NCBI RefSeq assembly: GCF_003001815.1 | Contig: NZ_PVMZ01000003.1 | Coordinates: 1-64,000 of the forward strand | Origin: Actinoplanes italicus | Lineage (GTDB): Bacteria > Actinomycetota > Actinomycetes > Mycobacteriales > Micromonosporaceae | Reading direction: 5' to 3' | Length of the DNA: 64,000 bases | Shown here: positions 18,547 through 26,917 of the stretch, in pieces | Numbering within the stretch: the stretch's first letter is position 1 | Layout of the letters: each line of letters begins with the position of its first letter | The notes under the pieces: generated by a model | What the model saw: only the letters and a program-made list of their open reading frames with translations | What the model was told of the DNA's origin: nothing | The model's database searches: none | Program-made: the position numbers and the translations under genes

Positions 18547-19965
18547 TCAGGTCGGGTCGAGGACCGTCTCCCGGAGGCGGGTCACCAGCTCGGCGCTCTC
18601 GCCGACCGAGCGGCGGGTCAGCAGGACCGTGGCGAGGCTGCCGTGGTCGGCCCACGTGCAGGCCACGACCGACGTGCCGTCGAGGCGGCCGGTGCCGCAT
18701 TCCTGCTGGGCGCCGAAACCGGCGAAACCGCCTATGTCGTACGACTGGATGTTCTTCAGATCGATGGCGTCGGTCAGGCGGTCCAGCTGAGCCTTCACGT
18801 CGGCGCCGGGGGTCAGCCGTAGACCGGTCACGCCGAAGACGGTGACCCGTTTGCCGCGGTCGTCGGTGTAGACACCGGCGAAGGCGCCACCGTCCGCACC
18901 GGCCTCCTGCAACTTCTCGGCGAGGCGCTGCGCGGCCCGCTGGCCGGAGGCGTTGTCGCGCAGTTCCAGGTCGGCGAAGGAACTCGGGAGCACCGCGCTG
19001 ACCGGGTACTGCCGGACGCCGGGGACGAACCAGTAGGCGAGCCCCAGCGCGATGATCATCAGCGCCGTGAACCGGCGCAGGCGTCGCTTGCGGCGTGGCT
19101 TCGGTGCGGGTGGCGTCCAGGACGGGCGGCGCTGGACCGGGATCGGGGCCGGTTGGGCGGCCGGGCGACGGCTGAAGAAGCCACTCTTCCGTGGGGCGCC
19201 CGGCGTCGGCTGGCGAAGCTTCTCCGGTGCGCCGGCCGTGACCTGGCGAAGTTTCTCCGGCGCGCCGGCAGCGACCTGTTGTCCCCTGGCAGCGACCTGC
19301 TGGCCTTTCGCCGCGACCTGCTGGCCCGCGGCTGCGGCCTGCTGGCCGAGGGCGCGCAGCTTTTCGGGAGCCTCCGCGGCGGCCTGCTGGCTCTTCGCCG
19401 CGGCACGGCGGCCCCAGGCACGGAGCTTCGGCGGCAACAGCGGTGGCAGCCCGGCGCCGCCGGCCGGTGGCGGATAGGTGCCCGGTGCGGGAATGGTGCT
19501 CGCGGGAGACTGTGCCCCGGCGGGAGACTGTGCCCCGGCAGGAGACTGTGCCCCGGCGGGCGCGCCGATTCCGGTCGGTGCAACGCCGGGCGTCTCCAGG
19601 CGGGTTGGCGGCGTGCCGGGGACGTCGAGGCGGGTCGGCGGGGTGTCCGGGACGTCGGAACGGGTCTCCGGCATCGGCGCGGCCGGGATCCGGTAGGGAT
19701 CCGCCCAGACCGGGGTGTCCTGGTCGGCCCACGGGTCGACGGCGGGGACGGCCGTGCGGTCGTCGTCGGGATCGGGCTCGGCGCCGTTGATCCGGTCCAC
19801 CATGCGCGACCACAGCGACCGGCGCGGCGCGACGTCCGGCACCGGCGCGGCGCCGCTCCAGCGGTCGGGCACGTCGGCGGTCGGCAGTTCGCCGGATCCC
19901 GCGAACCGTGTGGGGTCGGGCATTCCGGCGGCCGGGGCGGTGTCACCCGGCTGCTGGTCGGCCAT
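18547..19965 (-). CDS. Single-pass membrane protein, WADHGS family (copy 2)
   Basis: The 472-residue protein has a long cytoplasmic low-complexity part (1-about 305) with internal repeats (GAQSPA three times; GQQVAA and GAPEKLRQ heptad-like repeats around 215-260), a basic patch (KPRRKRRLRRF), one membrane helix (about 311-327, ALMIIALGLAYWFVPG), and an exported C-terminal domain ending in CTWADHGS plus a final helix. The C-terminal domain aligns with that of the protein at 1209-1985, including both cysteines. ATG 19965 is chosen over the frame's first start at 19986 because GGAGGAG sits about 8 bases upstream. Function is unknown. Confidence 0.8.
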   Translation of the reverse strand: MADQQPGDTAPAAGMPDPTRFAGSGELPTADVPDRWSGAAPVPDVAPRRSLWSRMVDRINGAEPDPDDDRTAVPAVDPWADQDTPVWADPYRIPAAPMPETRSDVPDTPPTRLDVPGTPPTRLETPGVAPTGIGAPAGAQSPAGAQSPAGAQSPASTIPAPGTYPPPAGGAGLPPLLPPKLRAWGRRAAAKSQQAAAEAPEKLRALGQQAAAAGQQVAAKGQQVAARGQQVAAGAPEKLRQVTAGAPEKLRQPTPGAPRKSGFFSRRPAAQPAPIPVQRRPSWTPPAPKPRRKRRLRRFTALMIIALGLAYWFVPGVRQYPVSAVLPSSFADLELRDNASGQRAAQRLAEKLQEAGADGGAFAGVYTDDRGKRVTVFGVTGLRLTPGADVKAQLDRLTDAIDLKNIQSYDIGGFAGFGAQQECGTGRLDGTSVVACTWADHGSLATVLLTRRSVGESAELVTRLRETVLDPT

Positions 19966-20232
19966 GGATTCGATCTCCTCCCGCACGCCTGGAGGCGAGC
20001 ATTCCTCCCCAGGTTAGGCACGTTGCGCCAGTGGGACACCCGGGCCGGATCGTGACGCGGGATGTGAATGCCGGACAACGAGGGCGATGTGCGAAACGCT
20101 CCGGAGTCGTATGGTTACCCGGACTTGGCATCCAACCGGGGTCACCCGGGTGTGCGAAACATCATTCGCGTGCAGTGGGAAGGGAGGGGCGCCTTCCCGG
20201 GCCGACGGGTCCGGGCAGTGCGCCGGAATCGC

Positions 20233-21030
20233 ATGAGCACGACGGTGAGAAACGCGGTAACGATCACGGGCAACGAGTCCGGCCCGCCGATGCTGTTCGC
20301 TCACGGGTACGGCTGCGATCAGAACATGTGGCGGTTCGTCACCCCGGCGTTCGAGGAGACCCACCGGATCGTCCTGTTCGACCACGTCGGCAACGGCCGA
20401 TCGGACCTGTCGGCCTACCGGGACTCCCGGCACGGCAGCCTCGGGGGCTACGCCGAGGACATCCTGGACATCGTCCGGGAGCACGACCTGCGCGAGGTGG
20501 TCTTCGTCGGCCACTCGGTGAGCGCCATGATCGGCGTGCTGGCCGCGATCCGTGAACCCGAGCGGTTCGCCGGGATCGTGATGATCGGCCCGTCGCCGCG
20601 CTACATCAACGACGAGACCGACGGCTATGTCGGCGGGTTCACCCGTGCCGACATCGACGGGCTGCTGGAGTCGCTGGACAGCAACTATCTGGGCTGGTCG
20701 GCGACGATGGCTCCGGTGATCATGGGAAATCCGGAACGGCCCGAACTGGGTACGGAGCTGACGAACAGTTTCTGTGCCACCGACCCGGAGATCGCCAGGA
20801 AGTTCGCCCGCGTCACCTTCCTCTCCGACAACCGCGCGGATCTGCCGAACCTGCGGGTCCCGTCGCTGATCCTGCAGTGCTCGGACGACGTGATCGCCCC
20901 CGAGGTGGTCGGCGAGTACGTACACAAGAACACCCAGGACAGCACCTTCGTGGCCCTCAATGCGACCGGCCACTGTCCGAATCTGAGCGCGCCGGAGGAA
21001 ACGGTTGACGCCATCAAGTCCTGGTTGTAG
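20233..21030 (+). CDS. rsbQ: RsbQ-like alpha/beta hydrolase
   Basis: The 265-residue protein is an alpha/beta hydrolase closely patterned on Bacillus RsbQ: AHGYGCDQNMW in the oxyanion region, FDHVGNGRSD, nucleophile Ser95 in GHSVSAMIG, Asp219 in CSDDVIAP and His247 in TGHCPNLS. The Asp and His numbers equal those of B. subtilis RsbQ and the Ser is one off. RsbQ works with the PAS phosphatase RsbP in the energy-stress branch, and here the next gene, 29 bases on, encodes a PAS/PP2C protein. The start is ATG 20233; an in-frame ATG at 20068 would add 55 residues without conservation. The ligand is unknown. Confidence 0.88.
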   Translation: MSTTVRNAVTITGNESGPPMLFAHGYGCDQNMWRFVTPAFEETHRIVLFDHVGNGRSDLSAYRDSRHGSLGGYAEDILDIVREHDLREVVFVGHSVSAMIGVLAAIREPERFAGIVMIGPSPRYINDETDGYVGGFTRADIDGLLESLDSNYLGWSATMAPVIMGNPERPELGTELTNSFCATDPEIARKFARVTFLSDNRADLPNLRVPSLILQCSDDVIAPEVVGEYVHKNTQDSTFVALNATGHCPNLSAPEETVDAIKSWL

Positions 21031-21059
21031 ACAGCGGGCATGATCGGCGGAGCATTGGC

Positions 21060-23576
21060 GTGAGTGAATCTGGTGGGCCGGACGTGACACAGGAGTTGCG
21101 ACTGCCCTGGGACGACGATCCCGAGGACCTGTACGAACATGCGCCGTGCGGTTATCTGACGACGCTCCCGGACGGCACCGTCGTCCGGGTCAACGAGACG
21201 TTTCTGACCTGGACTGGGTACTCCCGAGCCGACCTGATCGGTCACAAACGGTTCCGTGACCTGCTGACGCCGGGTGACCAGATCTACCACGAGACGCACT
21301 ACGCGCCGTTACTGGCGATGCAGGGCGAGGTGCACGAGATCGCGCTCGAGGTGGTCGGCACCGACGGCCGGCGGCTGCCCACCCTGGTCAACTCCGTGCT
21401 GGAGCGGGGAACTACCGGGGCGCCGCGGATCATCCGCACGATGGTGTTCAACGCCACCGAGCGGCGCAGCTACGAGCGCGAGCTGCTCGGCGCCCGCCGG
21501 GCGGCGGAGTCGTCCGAGCAACGGGTGCAGGTCCTGCAGCAGATAGTGGCCGACCTGGCGGCGGCCCCTACCGAGGCCGAGGTGGCGGAGGCGGTGGTCC
21601 GCGCGCCGGAACCCGCCTTCCAGGCCACGAGCAGCAGCATCTACCTGGTCGACGCCGAACGCGACCAGCTGGTGGCGGTCGCCTCGACCGATCCGACCAC
21701 CGGCAACTGGGACGACATGCCCCGCTCGTCGACGCGGGCGGTCGCGGAGGTGGCCCGCCGCGGCGACCTGCACGTGATCGGCACCGTGGCCGACGCCGAG
21801 GAGCACTTCCCGGACCTCGCCGAGTCGATGCGCCGGTCCGAGCGGCGCAGCGTGGTGCTGCTGCCGCTGACCACCGGGCCGTCCGACGAGCACGCCGGGG
21901 TGACGGTGCTGGGCGTCCTCGCGTTCAGCTTCCGTGACGAGCGCACCCTCACCGACGGTGAGCTGCGGGTGATCCGGTTGCTGGGGCAGCAGGCCGGGCA
22001 GGCGCTGGACCGGGCGCGGCTGTACGACGACGCCCGGCGCCGCGAGGAGCGGTCGTCGTTCCTGGCCCGGGCCACCCGGGCGCTGGACGAGGAACATCGG
22101 CTGCTGCAGCGGGCCCGCCGGCTGGTCGAGCGGGCGGTGCCGGAGATCGCCGACTGGGCGCTGGTACGCCTGCAGGTGGGCCCGGCAGGCCTGGTTGAGC
22201 ATCACGGCGGCCCGGCTCCGGACCCGGCCCGGCTCGAGGCCCGTACGGCCGAGGCGATCGAGACCTCGGCACCGGTCTTCGCCGTCGACGCGGACGGTCT
22301 GGGCTGCACGGTGCTGCCGCTGACGGTCCGCGGCCGGGTGCTGGGCACGTTCGCCGTGCGGATGGCCCCGGACCGGCGCGGCGCCGAGGCGGAGCGCCAG
22401 TTCCTGATCGATCTGGCCGACCGGGCCGCGCTCGCGCTGGAGAACGCCCGCCTGTACGAGCAGGAACGGGCCATCGCGCGGACCCTGCAGCGCAGCCTGC
22501 TGGCCGCGGACGTGCCCGGCACCGACCCGCGGTTCGCGGTGGAGACCCACTACCAGGCGGCCGCGCAGGACATGGAGGTCGGCGGTGACTGGTACGACGC
22601 CTTCCTGATCACCGCCAACAAGCTGGCCGTGGTCGTCGGCGACGTGGTCGGGCGGGGCATCGAGGCGGCCACCACGATGGGCCAGCTGCGCAGTGCGATC
22701 CGGGCACTGGCGTCCGCGGAGGCGGGACCGGCCCGGCTGCTGGAGGGTCTGGACCGGTTCTGCGACCGGGTCGACTCGGCCCGGATGGCCACCCTGGTGT
22801 ACGCCGAGATCGACCTGTTCAGCAGCGAGATGGCGTACGCCTGCGCCGGTCATCTGCCGCCGCTGCTGCACGAGCCGGCCGGCCCCCCGCAGTACCTGCT
22901 GCAGGCCCGCTCGGCGCCGCTCGGCTCGCGGGCCGGTGACGTGCGCCGGGTCGAGCACCGGCAGCGCCTGGCCGCGGGCAGCCGGCTGCTGCTCTACACC
23001 GACGGCCTCATCGAGCGTCGTGGCCGTGGCATCGACCGCGGGTTCGAGATCCTCGCCCGCGAGTACGCGCGCCTGCGCGACGCGCCGCTCAAGGGCCTGA
23101 CCGCCGGGCTCGCCGAAATCCTGGTCGGCCGGGACCACGGCGACGACGTGTGCCTGCTCTGTCTCACCCTGGGCACCGAGGAGCGCCTGGAACGCTCGAT
23201 CGGCGCCGATCCGCTGCAGATCGCCCTGCTCCGCGCCGACATGCGCGGCTGGCTGGCCGGGCACGGCGTGGACACCGACTGCCTGAACGCGGTTCTGCTG
23301 GCCTGTTCCGAGGCGGTGGCCAACTCGATCGAGCACGGCTACTCCGACGACCCGTTCGGGGTGGTCGACGTGACCGCCACGATCAGCCCGGACACCGTGG
23401 AGATCCGGGTCAGTGACCACGGCCGCTGGCGTGGGGCCAGGGACGACGAGGCGCGCGGCCGAGGGTTGCAGCTGATCTACGAGTCGATGGACGACGTGTC
23501 CTTCGACCGGGACACGGAGGGTACGACTGTGGTCATGCGGCGGCATCGGGGTCAGTCGTCAGCAGGTGACCTGTGA
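21060..23576 (+). CDS. PAS-GAF-GAF-PP2C phosphatase with C-terminal HATPase (RsbP/RsbW-like fusion)
   Basis: The 838-residue protein has a PAS domain (about 18-130), two GAF-like regions (about 145-300 and 325-475), a SpoIIE/PP2C phosphatase (about 490-700) and an RsbW-type HATPase (about 718-830). PP2C metal residues are visible in GGDWYDAF (Asp near 510), GDVVGRG, YTDGL and HGDDVCLL. The HATPase has the N box SEAVANSIEHGY and G motifs VSDHGRWRG and RGRGLQL. It could both dephosphorylate and phosphorylate a STAS antagonist, acting as a sensor hub in partner switching. GTG 21060 has a GGAG 9 bases upstream. Its stop overlaps the STAS gene start by four bases. Confidence 0.92.
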   Translation: MSESGGPDVTQELRLPWDDDPEDLYEHAPCGYLTTLPDGTVVRVNETFLTWTGYSRADLIGHKRFRDLLTPGDQIYHETHYAPLLAMQGEVHEIALEVVGTDGRRLPTLVNSVLERGTTGAPRIIRTMVFNATERRSYERELLGARRAAESSEQRVQVLQQIVADLAAAPTEAEVAEAVVRAPEPAFQATSSSIYLVDAERDQLVAVASTDPTTGNWDDMPRSSTRAVAEVARRGDLHVIGTVADAEEHFPDLAESMRRSERRSVVLLPLTTGPSDEHAGVTVLGVLAFSFRDERTLTDGELRVIRLLGQQAGQALDRARLYDDARRREERSSFLARATRALDEEHRLLQRARRLVERAVPEIADWALVRLQVGPAGLVEHHGGPAPDPARLEARTAEAIETSAPVFAVDADGLGCTVLPLTVRGRVLGTFAVRMAPDRRGAEAERQFLIDLADRAALALENARLYEQERAIARTLQRSLLAADVPGTDPRFAVETHYQAAAQDMEVGGDWYDAFLITANKLAVVVGDVVGRGIEAATTMGQLRSAIRALASAEAGPARLLEGLDRFCDRVDSARMATLVYAEIDLFSSEMAYACAGHLPPLLHEPAGPPQYLLQARSAPLGSRAGDVRRVEHRQRLAAGSRLLLYTDGLIERRGRGIDRGFEILAREYARLRDAPLKGLTAGLAEILVGRDHGDDVCLLCLTLGTEERLERSIGADPLQIALLRADMRGWLAGHGVDTDCLNAVLLACSEAVANSIEHGYSDDPFGVVDVTATISPDTVEIRVSDHGRWRGARDDEARGRGLQLIYESMDDVSFDRDTEGTTVVMRRHRGQSSAGDL

Positions 23577-23920
23577 CGGCGGATCAGTGGGTCAGCTTCT
23601 CGCGGCGTGGCACCGCGGAGCTCGTACATCTCAAGGGTGAGATCGATCTGGCGAACGCCAACGACATCGGCCGGGCGATAGTGGCGCGGACCACCGCGGC
23701 CGAGGCCGTGCTGATCGATCTGACGGCGGTCTCGTTCCTGGACAGTGCCGGTGTGCGGCTGCTCGATTTCATCGTCGGCGATCTGGACGACCGGGGGAAG
23801 CCGATCCGCCTGGTCGTCGGGGAGCGCGGGGCCGCACGGATGACCCTGCAGCTCTGCGCGTTCCGGGCCGACCTGCTGGCGACCGACCTGGACCGGGCCG
23901 CGACGGAACTGGGCGGGTAG
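23573..23920 (+). CDS. STAS-domain anti-sigma factor antagonist (RsbV-like)
   Basis: The 115-residue protein is a single STAS domain. The phosphorylation site is Ser58 in SFLDSAGVRLL, in line with the Ser of SpoIIAA/RsbV. The GTG start at 23573 overlaps the stop of the PP2C/HATPase gene (GTGA), so it is almost certainly the substrate of both catalytic domains of that protein. In partner switching the unphosphorylated form binds an anti-sigma kinase and frees a sigma factor. No sigma factor gene lies in this window, so the final target is unknown. Confidence 0.92.
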   Translation: MTADQWVSFSRRGTAELVHLKGEIDLANANDIGRAIVARTTAAEAVLIDLTAVSFLDSAGVRLLDFIVGDLDDRGKPIRLVVGERGAARMTLQLCAFRADLLATDLDRAATELGG

Positions 23921-23926
23921 TCCGCG

Positions 23927-23932
23927 TACGCT
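23927..23932 (+). promoter_or_regulatory. Putative -10 box (TACGCT) of the radical SAM gene
   Basis: TACGCT is eight bases before the ATG at 23941. There is no Shine-Dalgarno sequence, so a leaderless mRNA is plausible. Confidence 0.45.
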
Positions 23933-23940
23933 GGACACCC

Positions 23941-25929
23941 ATGAGCGTGAGTTCCGTCTTCCCGCAGCTCGAGCAGCTGCTGCCCAGGGTCAGCAAACCG
24001 ATCCAGTATGTGGGCGGCGAGCTCGGGGTCGTCGTCAAGGACTGGGACGCCACGGTCGTCCGGTGGGCGCTGATGTACCCGGACGCGTACGAGGTCGGCC
24101 TGCCCAACCAGGGCGTGCAGATCCTCTACGAGGTGCTCAACGAGCAGGAGGACGTGCTCGCCGAGCGCACCTACTCGGTGTGGCCCGACCTCGAGGCGCT
24201 CATGAAGGAGAACGGCGTCCCGCAGTTCACCGTCGACGCGCACCGGCCGGTGAAGGCGTTCGACGTGTTCGGGCTGTCGTTCGCCACCGAGCTGGGCTAC
24301 ACCAACATGCTCAGCGCGCTCGACCTGGCCGGCATCCCGCTGGACAGCGCCGACCGCGACGAGAACCACCCGATCGTCCTGGCCGGCGGGCATGCCAGCT
24401 TCAACCCGGAGCCGATCGCCGACTTCATCGACGCCGCTGTGCTCGGCGACGGCGAGGAGGCGGTCCTCGAGATCACCGGGATCATCCGGGACTGGAAGGC
24501 CGAGGGACGGCCCGGCGGGCGCGACGAGCTGCTGCTGCGCCTGGCCCGCACGGAGAGCATCTACGTGCCCCGGTTCTACGACGTGGACTACCTGCCGGAC
24601 GGCCGGATCCAGCGCGTCGTGCCGAACCGTCCGGACGTGCCGTTCCGGGTCGCCAAGCGGACCACGATGGATCTGGACGCGTGGCCGTACCCGAAGAAGC
24701 CTTTGGTCCCCCTGGCCGAGACGGTCCACGAGCGCTATGCGGTGGAGATCTTCCGCGGTTGCACCCGGGGCTGCCGGTTCTGCCAGGCCGGCATGATCAC
24801 CCGCCCGGTGCGGGAGCGGTCGATCACCACGGTCGGCCAGATGGTCAAGGAGGGCCTGGAGTTCTCCGGTTACAGCGAGGTCGGTCTGCTCTCGCTCTCC
24901 AGCGCCGACCACTCCGAGATCGGTGACATGTGCTCCGGCCTGGCCGAGCAGTACGCCGACACCAACGTCTCGCTGTCGCTGCCGTCCACCCGGGTCGACG
25001 CGTTCAACATCGACCTGGCCCAGGAGCTGTCCCGCAACGGGCGGCGCACCGGCCTCACCTTCGCGCCCGAGGGCGGCTCGGAGCGGATCCGCAAGGTCAT
25101 CAACAAGATGGTGACCAAGGAGGATCTGATCCGTACGGTCGTGACGGCGTACTCGAACGGCTGGCGGCAGGTGAAGCTGTACTTCATGTGCGGCCTGCCC
25201 ACCGAGACCGACGAGGACGTCCTCGAGATCGCGCACATGGCGCACGAGGTGATCCGGGCCGGTCGCGAGGCAGCCGGTACCAAGGACATCCGCTGCACGG
25301 TGTCGATCGGCGGCTTCGTGCCCAAGCCGCACACCCCGTTCCAGTGGGCCTCGATGGAGCGCCCCGAGGTCATCGACGCCCGGCTCCGGATGCTCAAGAA
25401 CGAGATCAACAGCGACCGCTCGCTCGGCCGGGCGATCGGTTTCCGCTACCACGACGGCGAGCCGTCGCTGATCGAGGGCCTGCTGTCCCGCGGCGACCGC
25501 CGGGTCGGCAAGGTCATCCGCCGGGTCTGGGAGAAGGGCGGCCGCTTCGACGGCTGGTCCGAGCACTTCTCGTACTCCCGGTGGGTCGAGGCCAGCACCG
25601 AGGTGCTGCCCGAGTACGGCGTGGACCTTGACTGGTTCACCACCCGCGAGCGCGAGGAGCTGGAGGTCCTGCCCTGGGACCACCTCGACTCCGGCCTCGA
25701 CAAGGACTGGCTCTGGCAGGACTGGCAGGACTCGCTCAGTGAGTACGAGCAGGACGACTGCCGCTGGACCCCCTGCTTCGACTGCGGCGTCTGCCCGGCG
25801 ATGGACACCGAGATCCAGATCGGCCCCACCGGCAAGAAGCTGCTCCCCCTGACACCCGTCAACCGTCTGACCGCCCCGCCCGCCGCCCTGGATCTGAATG
25901 AAAACCCTTCTCAAAGGGTCCCTGCTTAG
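23941..25929 (+). CDS. TIGR03960-type radical SAM protein with B12-binding-like N-terminus
   Basis: The 662-residue protein has an N-terminal domain resembling cobalamin-binding domains (about 30-200, with VGLPNQGVQILYEVLN and LAGGHASFNPEP) and a radical SAM core whose iron-sulfur cysteines are Cys274, Cys278 and Cys281 (CTRGCRFCQAG). A Cys-containing tail (CFDCGVCPAMD) follows. Family members sit next to, or are fused with, DUF2344 proteins and lie upstream of RNase E in actinobacteria; the same arrangement holds here. The reaction is not known; RNA or protein modification is a guess from context. The last 32 bases overlap the next frame if that gene starts at 25898. Confidence 0.9.
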   Translation: MSVSSVFPQLEQLLPRVSKPIQYVGGELGVVVKDWDATVVRWALMYPDAYEVGLPNQGVQILYEVLNEQEDVLAERTYSVWPDLEALMKENGVPQFTVDAHRPVKAFDVFGLSFATELGYTNMLSALDLAGIPLDSADRDENHPIVLAGGHASFNPEPIADFIDAAVLGDGEEAVLEITGIIRDWKAEGRPGGRDELLLRLARTESIYVPRFYDVDYLPDGRIQRVVPNRPDVPFRVAKRTTMDLDAWPYPKKPLVPLAETVHERYAVEIFRGCTRGCRFCQAGMITRPVRERSITTVGQMVKEGLEFSGYSEVGLLSLSSADHSEIGDMCSGLAEQYADTNVSLSLPSTRVDAFNIDLAQELSRNGRRTGLTFAPEGGSERIRKVINKMVTKEDLIRTVVTAYSNGWRQVKLYFMCGLPTETDEDVLEIAHMAHEVIRAGREAAGTKDIRCTVSIGGFVPKPHTPFQWASMERPEVIDARLRMLKNEINSDRSLGRAIGFRYHDGEPSLIEGLLSRGDRRVGKVIRRVWEKGGRFDGWSEHFSYSRWVEASTEVLPEYGVDLDWFTTREREELEVLPWDHLDSGLDKDWLWQDWQDSLSEYEQDDCRWTPCFDCGVCPAMDTEIQIGPTGKKLLPLTPVNRLTAPPAALDLNENPSQRVPA

Positions 25930-26716
25930 GAGACTTCCGATTCCCCCGAAGAACCAACCCGTCGGCGGCCAGGCCCCGGTCGTCCAGCGGATCCGACTCC
26001 GGTACGCCAAGCGCGGTCCGCTGCGCTTCACGTCACACCGGGACTTCGCCCGTGCCTTCGAACGGGCGCTGCGTCGTGCCACCGTACCGATCGCCTTCTC
26101 GCAGGGCTTCACCCCGCACCCCAAGATCTCGTACGCCAGCGCCGCGCCGACCGGTGTCGGCAGCGAGGCCGAGTACCTCGAGATCGGCCTGCAGGCCCCG
26201 GTCGACCCGGAGGAACTGCGGGTCGCGCTGGACGCCGCCCTGTCACCGGGTCTGGACGTGCTGGAGGCGGTGATCGCCGGCGGGGGCAGCCTCGCCGACC
26301 GCATCGACGCCTCTCACTGGCGGATCGAGTTGCCCGAGGTCGAGCCCGCGGTGGCGGAGAAAGCGGTCGCCGCGTTCCTCGGCTCCTCGGAAGTGCTGGT
26401 GGAGCGCATGACCAAGCAGGGGCGCCGCAGTTTCGACGCCCGCGCGGCGGTCACGCGGTGTGAGGTAACCCATGAGCCGGACCTACCTTCCGGGGCCGTT
26501 GCGGTACCGTGTGCGATAATCGACCTTGTCGTACGGCAGGTGACGCCCGCCGTGCGGCCCGATGACGTCCTGTCCGGCCTGCGCGTGGTGGCTGGCCTGG
26601 AGCCGCCGGTGCCCCCGCGGGTGACCCGGCTGGCCCAGGGCACACTCACCGCGCAGGGGGAGATCGTCGATCCGTTGGACGCGGATCGCGTGGATGTCGG
26701 CATCGGAGAGCGCTGA
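25898..26716 (+). CDS. TIGR03936/DUF2344 protein
   Basis: The product (272 residues from ATG 25898) is the DUF2344 partner of the radical SAM protein, with the family signature RLRYAKRGPLRFTSHRDFAR and FSQGFTPHPKISYASAAPTG. The start is uncertain. ATG 25898 lies inside the upstream gene and has no ribosome site. Conserved sequence begins only around residue 29. An AGGAGA at 25928-25933 is well placed for an ATT codon at 25940 (residue 15), which would be a rare start. The gene precedes rne by 201 bases. Function unknown; probably acts with the radical SAM enzyme. Confidence 0.85.
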   Translation: MKTLLKGSLLRRLPIPPKNQPVGGQAPVVQRIRLRYAKRGPLRFTSHRDFARAFERALRRATVPIAFSQGFTPHPKISYASAAPTGVGSEAEYLEIGLQAPVDPEELRVALDAALSPGLDVLEAVIAGGGSLADRIDASHWRIELPEVEPAVAEKAVAAFLGSSEVLVERMTKQGRRSFDARAAVTRCEVTHEPDLPSGAVAVPCAIIDLVVRQVTPAVRPDDVLSGLRVVAGLEPPVPPRVTRLAQGTLTAQGEIVDPLDADRVDVGIGER

Positions 26717-26917
26717 TCGGTAGTTCGGTCGGCGTTCGCTGAACTTTTTGCAACATGGCGCGGGCCCGGTGGTTTGGCCCGATGGCAGGTTGAGAAAAGG
26801 TCGCCTGGCAGACTTCGGCAAGCCCGACCGTGAAGGCCGGGCCCGAAAAACTTTGCAGCGATCCTGCGTGGCAGCGCTTACCCGCGCCCGGGGTCGCCGA
26901 GAACTGGAGAGCGCCCC
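26717..26917 (+). promoter_or_regulatory. Structured leader of rne (candidate)
   Basis: In this 201-base gap, CGGGCCCGG (26761-26769) can pair perfectly with CCGGGCCCG (26837-26845), enclosing smaller stems. Near both arms are A/T-rich pieces (ACTTTTTGCAA, GAAAAACTTTGCA). The region could be a long 5' UTR. E. coli RNase E autoregulates through its own leader; the same here is inference only. Confidence 0.35.

Noticed and set aside
23584..26304. 906-codon open frame opposite the STAS, radical SAM and DUF2344 genes
   Set aside because: Spans three real genes on the other strand; no motif.
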